Shown: positions 58,799 through 64,000 of the stretch, in pieces
How positions within the stretch are numbered: the stretch's first letter is position 1
Layout of the letters: the number at the start of each line of letters is the position of its first letter
DNA from: DATHWB01 sp035544575
GTDB lineage: Bacteria > Actinomycetota > Acidimicrobiia > Spongiisociales > ZC4RG35
Length of the DNA stretch: 64,000 bases
Direction: 5' to 3'
NCBI GenBank assembly: GCA_035544575.1
Contig: DATKEC010000117.1
Location: 11,898-75,897 of the forward strand
Program-made: the position numbers and the translations under genes
Notes under the pieces: model-generated
Told to the model about the DNA's origin: nothing
The model's database searches: none
What the model saw: the letters and a program-made list of their open reading frames with translations, nothing else

Positions 58799-59689
58799 TC
58801 AGAGTCGCCTCTGCAAGAAGTCGGCCTGCACTCCGCTTGCTTCGTCGAAGAGGACACTCGGGTGATATAGAAGACCGAAGTGTCCTCCGTCGATCTCGTG
58901 CCACTCGCGCTCGCCGCCCAGGAGGTCGAAGGCCCGGCGGCTCACATCCGGATTGGCGTGAACCATCTCGTCGCCGGGAGCGACAAGCATCAGAGATGGC
59001 ACGGACACATGGGGAGCACACAGAAACGGGCTGTAGGGAGCGGTGTGGGAAGGGATCACCCGTGTCACGGTGTTCAGCCATCCGCTCGCGGGCCGGCCGC
59101 CGTAGTCGATGAACCATCGGAATGCCTGGACGGGTGCGAGCAGCGAGGGAGTCCCCACCTGGTCGTGTGACACCACGGGTAGGGGTCCCGTCGTGTCGTC
59201 GGGGCCACCAGCCACGTCACCACACTCAAACGTCTCACGGATCGCGGTGAAGAGTCGAGGCGATGGATACTCCGCCGGCATCACCGCACCGAAGACGGGG
59301 CATTGGGCCACGATTGTTTTCACCCGCGGGTCGCAGGCGGCAACCAGATACACCTGGCCGCCGGAATACGAATCGCCCCACAGTCCGATCCGGTTCGAGT
59401 CGACGCGGTGGAGCGACGAGGCAAACGTGATCGCGTCGCGGTATCCCCGGGACTGCACCCAAGGGTTTATCTCCTGGCGCGGTTCGCCCTCACTGATTCC
59501 GAAGTTCCGGTGGTCGTAGATGAGCGCAGACACGCCCGCTCGCGCAAACACCTCCGCATAGCGATCCGCGACCATCGGGATGGTTGCTGTGGTGCCGTGC
59601 GCCATGATCACGACAGGAAAGGGCGGCTCTCCCGTCGAGGCTTCGTACAGGAACCCGCGAAGAACGGCGCCCTCAGACGGGAATTCCAC
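58799..59689 (-). CDS. Alpha/beta hydrolase (dienelactone hydrolase/X-Pro peptidase-like)
   Basis: A 296-residue hydrolase with the nucleophile elbow GDSYSGG, oxyanion segment MAHGTTATIP, Asp in APGDEMVHANPD and His in DGGHFGLL. It resembles the group of UPF0227/YbbA-like or polyketide-transferase-like hydrolases and could cleave esters or lactones. The GTG start at 59689 is the only in-frame candidate before a stop. It is 56 bp upstream of the dehydrogenase gene, so the two may be co-transcribed. Confidence 0.87.
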   Translation of the reverse strand: MEFPSEGAVLRGFLYEASTGEPPFPVVIMAHGTTATIPMVADRYAEVFARAGVSALIYDHRNFGISEGEPRQEINPWVQSRGYRDAITFASSLHRVDSNRIGLWGDSYSGGQVYLVAACDPRVKTIVAQCPVFGAVMPAEYPSPRLFTAIRETFECGDVAGGPDDTTGPLPVVSHDQVGTPSLLAPVQAFRWFIDYGGRPASGWLNTVTRVIPSHTAPYSPFLCAPHVSVPSLMLVAPGDEMVHANPDVSRRAFDLLGGEREWHEIDGGHFGLLYHPSVLFDEASGVQADFLQRRL

Positions 59690-59749
59690 GGTGATCCGGC
59701 GGGTGCGGTCGATGATTCACCCTACCGCCGGCGGGCAGGCTGGACGCCG

Positions 59750-60847
59750 TCAATCCATCGCCGAGGTGGACTCTTGCTCAGCACCCTCAACCGTCAGAAG
59801 CTCGGCGAGTCGGCCGACGTTCGCGTTCAAATCCTTGAAGATGGTCCGGCGCATGAGGCCAAAGAGGAAGCGCTGGAATCCCTCCAGCCTCTGGACGCGA
59901 ACCCTTAGTTCGGTGACGTTCGGTCCGACGGGTCTGAACTCGTAGGTCTGAGTCCAACTGCCCATCATCGGAATGTCCATCCGTTGGGTGAAGTACTGGA
60001 ACGGATGCCAGTCGAGGATCTCCTCGGTGATCGCTCCCCGCCCGTGAACGCAGTGATTGGTGGTACCGGCCCCTCGGCGACCGCTCGGGTTCTTCTCATC
60101 GATCCGCGTCAAGTCGGTGAGCCAGAGCAAACGCTTCTGGGGGCTGGTGGTGAACTCCCACACCACGTCGGCTGTGGCGTGGAACTCGGCTACGAACTCG
60201 AACTGGGCGTCGGCTGGAACGACGAACACACGCCGGCGTTCCTGAGCGTGTTGCCAGGCGGCATCGAGGTCCTGGACATACGCCACGATTTCGCCCACAT
60301 CGTCATAGCTCTCCCGATGCTCGACCATCCCGAGGATCACCGGGTCCAGCCCGAGCTCGCTGACACACGCCGCGGTGAACAGTGAGTAGCCATTCACCCC
60401 GAGTTGTTCCCTCACGGTGTTCTTCAGTAGCCGGTGGGCGATGACAACATCGGTGCCGGTGAGCTCCTCGCTCCCCGCAACCTGGTGGCGGACGAAGCGA
60501 CCGCTGTGGGAGACGAACTTGAGATCGAGACTGGGAATGAGCCGGCACGCGTTGCATTCGCAGGTCGTTGCTTGGGTGATGTCGCGCAGCCGCGCCTTGA
60601 AGGCAAAGTAGGTCTGTTCGATCGTGTCCAGCAGCATGGACGGTTCGACCTCGGATTGGAGGGTGTAGGCGAAGGCGGCGTCGCCCTCCAACCGGTTGAT
60701 CCTCAGGGTGGGTCGGAGTTGAGCGACGACCGTCTCCATCAGGTCGGCGAGTACGTCCTGGGAGTGCTCGAGTTCGGTGTCGAGGAGATATCGGGTGTAC
60801 CCGGAGACATCGGCGATGACCATGCACCCGCTCTCGGCGGGGGTCAC
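59750..60847 (-). CDS. DUF2652 (nucleotidyl-cyclase-like) and SRPBCC two-domain protein
   Basis: A 365-residue protein. The N-terminal domain (about 1-200) begins CMVIADVSGYTRYLLD, the pattern of class III nucleotidyl cyclases, and contains a Cys pair motif CECNACR, as in DUF2652 proteins. It lacks an obvious full set of catalytic metal and base-binding residues. The C-terminal domain (about 215-350) is SRPBCC-like (EFVAEFHATADVVWEFTTSP, MMGSWTQTYEFRPVGPNVT), a hydrophobic ligand-binding fold. It may sense a ligand rather than make a cyclic nucleotide. It is divergent from the DUF222/HNH gene. Confidence 0.83.
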   Translation of the reverse strand: MTPAESGCMVIADVSGYTRYLLDTELEHSQDVLADLMETVVAQLRPTLRINRLEGDAAFAYTLQSEVEPSMLLDTIEQTYFAFKARLRDITQATTCECNACRLIPSLDLKFVSHSGRFVRHQVAGSEELTGTDVVIAHRLLKNTVREQLGVNGYSLFTAACVSELGLDPVILGMVEHRESYDDVGEIVAYVQDLDAAWQHAQERRRVFVVPADAQFEFVAEFHATADVVWEFTTSPQKRLLWLTDLTRIDEKNPSGRRGAGTTNHCVHGRGAITEEILDWHPFQYFTQRMDIPMMGSWTQTYEFRPVGPNVTELRVRVQRLEGFQRFLFGLMRRTIFKDLNANVGRLAELLTVEGAEQESTSAMD

Positions 60848-60957
60848 GGGATATGCTGTGTCTCGAACGGAAAACTCCTCGGCGTGGTCCCGGGAAGGGT
60901 ACGCGGCCTTCCGTGGCGGTGTAGGCCGCCTCGCGGGGAGAGTGTTCTTCGAGATCC

Positions 60958-60987
60958 TTGAAAACTGTCAGTGGCGTCAGGTACAAT
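60958..60987 (+). promoter_or_regulatory. Sigma-70-type promoter of the DUF222/HNH gene
   Basis: TTGAAA at 60958-60963 and TACAAT at 60982-60987 with an 18-bp spacer, a near-consensus vegetative promoter. Transcription should begin about 7 bp past the -10 box, that is at 60994-60995, which coincides with the ATG, so the mRNA is probably leaderless. Confidence 0.65.
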
Positions 60988-61002
60988 CGAACGTATGTTC
61001 GG
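60987..61002. promoter_or_regulatory. LexA (SOS) box overlapping the start codon
   Basis: TCGAACGTATGTTCGG at 60987-61002 contains the perfect inverted repeat CGAAC-N4-GTTCG of the Gram-positive/mycobacterial SOS box (consensus TCGAAC-N4-GTTCGA, 15 of 16 matches). It abuts the -10 box and covers the presumed start point and ATG (60995-60997). LexA-controlled 13E12-type genes are known from Mycobacterium tuberculosis. Confidence 0.75.
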
Positions 61003-62308
61003 ACTCACGGTTGAAGAATGGGACGCTCAAGAGCGGCTGATCGACGACCTGCTCGCCTCGGGCGCTCTCGAACCGGATGATGATTCTCCCCTGGTCCTTC
61101 CCCCGAACCTCGACGACTGGGAACCGGACCTGCGTCTGGCTGCGGTGTTGTCGTGTGTCGATGTCGACACATTGTCCGAAGAGGATCGTGTTCGATACTT
61201 GAAGGCGTCGGAACGCCTGAATTCGGCTGGTCAGGCACGAACGTTTCGGGCGATGGCTTCGATCTCTGACGCGTACACCGACCTGGGTCTGGACATGGCC
61301 GAAGCCGAGCGGGGTGCCGCCCTCGAGATCCGGGCGGCCTTGAGGATGACGCCTCGGTCCGCCGAGAACGAACTGGCACTGGCCCACGAAGTGCGCTCCA
61401 GGATCCCTGCCGTCATGCGGGAGATGATGCTGGGTCGTGTTGACCGTCGCCGCGCCCAGGCCCTCGCCCGACACACCTCCCATTTGTCCACCGCCTACGC
61501 CCGCCTCGTGTGTGAGGACGTCCTGAATGAGGCTCCCATGCTGACGACCGGGCAGCTCACCGAACTCGTCAGGGCCAAGTGCCTCGCCCTAGCGCCGGAA
61601 CAGGCGGACCGTCAGCGGAAGATGGCTCACGAAGCCCGTCGAGTTGTGTCCTACCCCAACCCAGACGGCACCGCCACCCTCGTCATCTACGGACTGGACC
61701 CGACCCACTGCCAGGAGATCCTCGACCGTCTGAACCGCCTTGCACGCCGGCACGACCGAGGGTCACGGACGATGGACCAAACGCGCGCCGACCTCGCCAT
61801 CGGCGACCTGCGTGGCCACAGCGGGCCGGTTTCGAAGGGATCCGTTCACATCACCGTCGACCTCGCGATGCTGGCGCGCCTCGTGGACGAACCGGGTGAT
61901 CTCGCCGGTTACGGGCCGGTTGTGGCAGACATCGCCCGCCAGGTCACCGCCCAGCTCGGCACCGAGCCGTGGGAGTGGACCGTCACCGGATCCGGATCGG
62001 GCATGCCGATCGCCGACGGCACCACCCGGCGACGGCCCACGGCTTCCCAAGCGCGCCGGGTGAGAGCCGGCACCCGAACCTGTGCCGCCCCCGGATGCAG
62101 ACAACCTGCAATCCGCTGTGATCTCGACCACATCCGGCCTTGGGCTGAAACGGGCGCCACGGCCAGCGATGAACTCGCACCCGGCTGTGAACGCGACCAC
62201 TGCACACGCCACATGACCGGCTGGACCTACCGGCGCCTCGAAGACGGGGACTATCTGTGGAGAAGCCCGCTCGGCACGACCTACACCACCAGCGGACGCG
62301 ACCCGTGA
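60995..62308 (+). CDS. DUF222 / HNH endonuclease-domain protein (13E12 repeat family)
   Basis: A 437-residue protein of the actinobacterial 13E12 family. The N-terminal DUF222 region (about 40-330) carries YLKASERLNS, LGRVDRRRAQALARHT and VSYPNPDGTATLVIYGLDP. The C-terminal HNH nuclease is built from GTRTCAAPGCRQPA, CDLDHIRPWAETGAT and CERDHCTRHMTGW. Family members are widespread, often multicopy, and poorly understood. I choose ATG 60995, which fits a leaderless transcript from the promoter at 60958-60987; an ATG at 60971 would start upstream of the -10 box. It is preceded by an SOS box, so it may be induced by DNA damage. Confidence 0.9.
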   Translation: MFGLTVEEWDAQERLIDDLLASGALEPDDDSPLVLPPNLDDWEPDLRLAAVLSCVDVDTLSEEDRVRYLKASERLNSAGQARTFRAMASISDAYTDLGLDMAEAERGAALEIRAALRMTPRSAENELALAHEVRSRIPAVMREMMLGRVDRRRAQALARHTSHLSTAYARLVCEDVLNEAPMLTTGQLTELVRAKCLALAPEQADRQRKMAHEARRVVSYPNPDGTATLVIYGLDPTHCQEILDRLNRLARRHDRGSRTMDQTRADLAIGDLRGHSGPVSKGSVHITVDLAMLARLVDEPGDLAGYGPVVADIARQVTAQLGTEPWEWTVTGSGSGMPIADGTTRRRPTASQARRVRAGTRTCAAPGCRQPAIRCDLDHIRPWAETGATASDELAPGCERDHCTRHMTGWTYRRLEDGDYLWRSPLGTTYTTSGRDP

Positions 62309-62353
62309 CCGGGGCTTGGTTCCCCGCTCGATTCGTCCGCCCTCTCGTACTGC

Positions 62354-62370
62354 CGGGCAGATCGTGCCCG
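62354..62370. terminator. Possible hairpin between convergent genes
   Basis: CGGGCA-GATCG-TGCCCG (62354-62370), a six-bp GC-rich stem in the 69-bp gap between the convergent DUF222/HNH and MetE-like genes. It has no U tract, so this is a weak prediction. Confidence 0.35.
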
Positions 62371-62377
62371 TGGGGTC

Positions 62378-63400
62378 CTAGCCGTCGCCGCGCACCAGCG
62401 CCGCCCCGACACCCAGGGCCCGCATCTTGGCTCTCGCCACGTCGCGGCTGAGTGGGACCATCCCACAGTTGGTGCACGGGAAAACGCGATCGGCCCCGAC
62501 ATGGTCGAGGACCGACGCGATGGTCGATGCCACCTCGTCGGCGGACTCGATCCGGTTGGAGGCCACATCGATCACTCCCGCAAGGACAGCTTTGTCCCCG
62601 AGCATTTCCAGCAGTTCGAGAGGGACGCGCGAGCCGGCGATCTCGATCGACACCTGATCGATCGTGGAGGCGGCAAGCACCGGAAAGGTCTGTTCGTACT
62701 GGCGCCACTCCTCTCCCAGCGTGGCCTTCCAGTCGATGTTGGCCTTGACACCGTACCCGTAGCAGATGTGTACAGCGGTGGTGGCCGACAACCCGGCGGT
62801 TGCCACCTCCAGCGCCTCGACTCCCCACCCGCCCACTTGATCCATGAACACGTTGAAGGCGGGCTCATCGAACTGGATGACGTCGACGCCCACCGCTTCC
62901 AGTTCCCGGGCCTCGGCATTCAGGATCTCCGCGAATACCAGCGCCAGCTCTTGACGATCCCGATAGTGGTCGTCCTCGAGGGTGTCGACCATCGTCATCG
63001 GCCCCGGGAGCTGCCACTTGATCGGGCGGTCGGTGAGCGATCGCAGGAACCGGGCATCCTCGACGTAGACGGGACGGGTCCGTTCGACCGGGCCGACAAC
63101 CCGGGGAACCGATGCCTCATATCGCTGACGGATGCGCACGGTGGCCCGGTGCTCGGCATCGACGCCGTCGAGACCCTCGATGAAGGTCGTCACGAAGTGC
63201 TGCCGAGTCTGCTCGCCATCACAGATGATGTCGAGGCCCGCCTCGACCTGATCTGCCACCGCGAGACGCACCGCGTCGTGCTTCGCCTCCTCCAGGGTTT
63301 CGCCCTCGTGGAGCCAACCCGCCCAGAGCTGGTCTGCGGTTGTGAGCCAGGGAGGCTTCGGAAGGCTCCCGGCGATCGTGGCGGACAAACGGGAATTCAC
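62378..63400 (-). CDS. Cobalamin-independent methionine synthase-like (MetE C-terminal domain) protein
   Basis: A 340-residue protein matching only the C-terminal catalytic half of MetE. Zinc ligands are visible as His and Cys of VHICYG, Glu of SIEIAGS and Cys of FPCTNCGM. VIQFDEPAF and QLPGPMTMVDT are further family motifs. Short MetE-like proteins of this kind (core MetE) include methylcobalamin-dependent and unassigned methyltransferases. The GTG start at 63400 has no clear Shine-Dalgarno. Confidence 0.88.
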   Translation of the reverse strand: MNSRLSATIAGSLPKPPWLTTADQLWAGWLHEGETLEEAKHDAVRLAVADQVEAGLDIICDGEQTRQHFVTTFIEGLDGVDAEHRATVRIRQRYEASVPRVVGPVERTRPVYVEDARFLRSLTDRPIKWQLPGPMTMVDTLEDDHYRDRQELALVFAEILNAEARELEAVGVDVIQFDEPAFNVFMDQVGGWGVEALEVATAGLSATTAVHICYGYGVKANIDWKATLGEEWRQYEQTFPVLAASTIDQVSIEIAGSRVPLELLEMLGDKAVLAGVIDVASNRIESADEVASTIASVLDHVGADRVFPCTNCGMVPLSRDVARAKMRALGVGAALVRGDG

Positions 63401-63548
63401 CCAGGGGACACTACGTCGGCGGGCGGCGCCGCGCCCCGGCGAGGACAGGCCCCATGGACGGGGCTACGAACGTAGCGGGAGTTGTGCCGCGGCCTTTCCA
63501 ATGTCGATCCCGGCGGCCAATCCGTTCTCGTTGCCGGAGTCGCCGAAC

Positions 63549-64000
63549 ATGGCGGTCATGACCTCCGCCCATGCTCCCGACTGGGTGGAGTGGCCAGAGC
63601 TGTATTCGGGGAACGGCGGTGTCGTCACCAACGAATTCCACGCCTGCGCCCGGGGGGTCTCTACACCTTCTGGTGGGTGATCATCCCCGACGGCGGCACC
63701 TTCCCCGAGAACGTCTTCGTCGCCGGCGATGGAGCCCGACTCATCGGACCGGGTGGCCACGCGACCGCGGTGCTGAAGGCGAAATCGGATGACCCCAGCA
63801 TTGCCGGCTTCCATGTGCCCTTCAATCCACTGGACTTCGACTTGAGCGCTGCCGAGATTCACGTCGAGATCGCCTATCACGGGCAGTCCGAGGATGCAGG
63901 CTCGAACCCCTCCACGTGGCGGACTGACTTCTGGACGGGCACGGCGTGTCCCGAGTCCTTCGGATTGAACTCCGACTACGCGGGGTTCGGCGACGATCTC
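63549..64000 (+). pseudogene. Unrecognised protein, frame broken at a G tract and cut by the window end
   Basis: From ATG 63549 (an ATG at 63501 is also in frame) the sequence reads MAVMTSAHAPDWVEWPELYS and on to NEFHACARG, then meets a stop at 63680 soon after a run of six Gs (63652-63657). A second frame beginning LYTFWWVIIPDGGTFPENVF at 63659 continues without a stop to base 64000. Adding one G to the tract joins the two into one protein with good codon use throughout. I do not recognise the family; no signal peptide or membrane segment is evident. It may be a sequencing indel, a pseudogene or a phase-variable gene. Confidence 0.5.

Noticed and set aside
60995..62308. DUF222/HNH gene considered as a mobile element or homing endonuclease
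   Set aside because: No flanking repeats, target duplication or split host gene are visible; the family is a normal chromosomal actinobacterial family.
1..64000. Search for tRNA, rRNA, CRISPR arrays, integrases, transposases and attachment sites
   Set aside because: No recognisable element was found by reading; the island shows no mobile-element boundary, although weak tRNAs could be missed without a tool.

Overview
The window is high-GC DNA from a bacterial chromosome and is almost entirely protein-coding, with many 1-4 bp gene overlaps (ATGA, GTGA, TTGA, TGATG). Three observations point to an actinobacterium, perhaps an Acidimicrobiia-like lineage. The solute-binding lipoproteins carry long Thr/Ala-rich linkers after the lipobox. 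A DUF222/HNH (13E12-type) gene has a mycobacterial-type LexA box. GTG starts are frequent. The lineage is inferred; no rRNA or tRNA gene was seen that could fix it, and no CRISPR array, integrase or insertion sequence was recognised.

From 1 to about 58 kb the window is a dense catabolic island. Left to right: (i) a mandelate-racemase-type enolase (cut by the window edge) downstream of a two-subunit N,N-dimethylformamidase-like enzyme, with a second enolase divergent (1-4.4 kb); (ii) a five-gene peptide/opine-type ABC importer (4.4-9.9 kb) divergent from a CaiB-type CoA-transferase and a LacI regulator (10.2-12.7 kb); (iii) E1 beta, E1 alpha and a free-standing lipoyl protein of a 2-oxoacid dehydrogenase, an amidohydrolase and a class III aminotransferase (12.7-17.8 kb); (iv) a second ABC importer ending in an N-acyl-D-amino-acid deacylase (18-25.2 kb), followed by an unrecognised protein and a D-serine-dehydratase-like PLP enzyme, an epimerase and a maleate-isomerase-like enzyme; (v) a YwrD-like gamma-glutamyltransferase, two D-2-hydroxyacid dehydrogenases, a phosphotriesterase-like lactonase and an SDR (29-35 kb); (vi) a cupin, FMN hydroxyacid oxidase, DMT exporter, four SDRs, class IV aminotransferase, D-amino-acid dehydrogenase, third enolase, sugar-isomerase-like protein, second lactonase, frameshifted hydratase and amidohydrolase (35-48.6 kb); (vii) a third ABC importer with a fused double ATPase, continuing into sugar-type genes and a cytochrome P450 (48.6-57.7 kb).

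The island is tied together by DNA signals. All nine divergent intergenic regions between 3.1 and 46.8 kb, plus the upstream regions of the lacI gene, the E1 operon and the third importer, contain a CG-centred LacI-type operator (GGAAACGTTTCC, GGATACGATTCC and GGAATCGATTCC variants). One operator is the core of a perfect 44-bp palindrome. None was seen right of about 57.7 kb. I infer a regulon for taking up amide- or peptide-linked compounds, probably with D-amino-acid and hydroxy- or sugar-acid parts, and feeding them through deacylation, oxidation, lactone hydrolysis, enolase-type dehydration or epimerisation and CoA/lipoyl chemistry. The substrate is unknown.

The right end (57.8-64 kb) looks like ordinary flanking genome: a diaminopentanoate-dehydrogenase-like protein, an alpha/beta hydrolase, a DUF2652-SRPBCC protein, the DUF222/HNH gene with a leaderless SOS-type promoter, a MetE-like protein, and an unrecognised reading frame broken at a G tract and cut by the window end.
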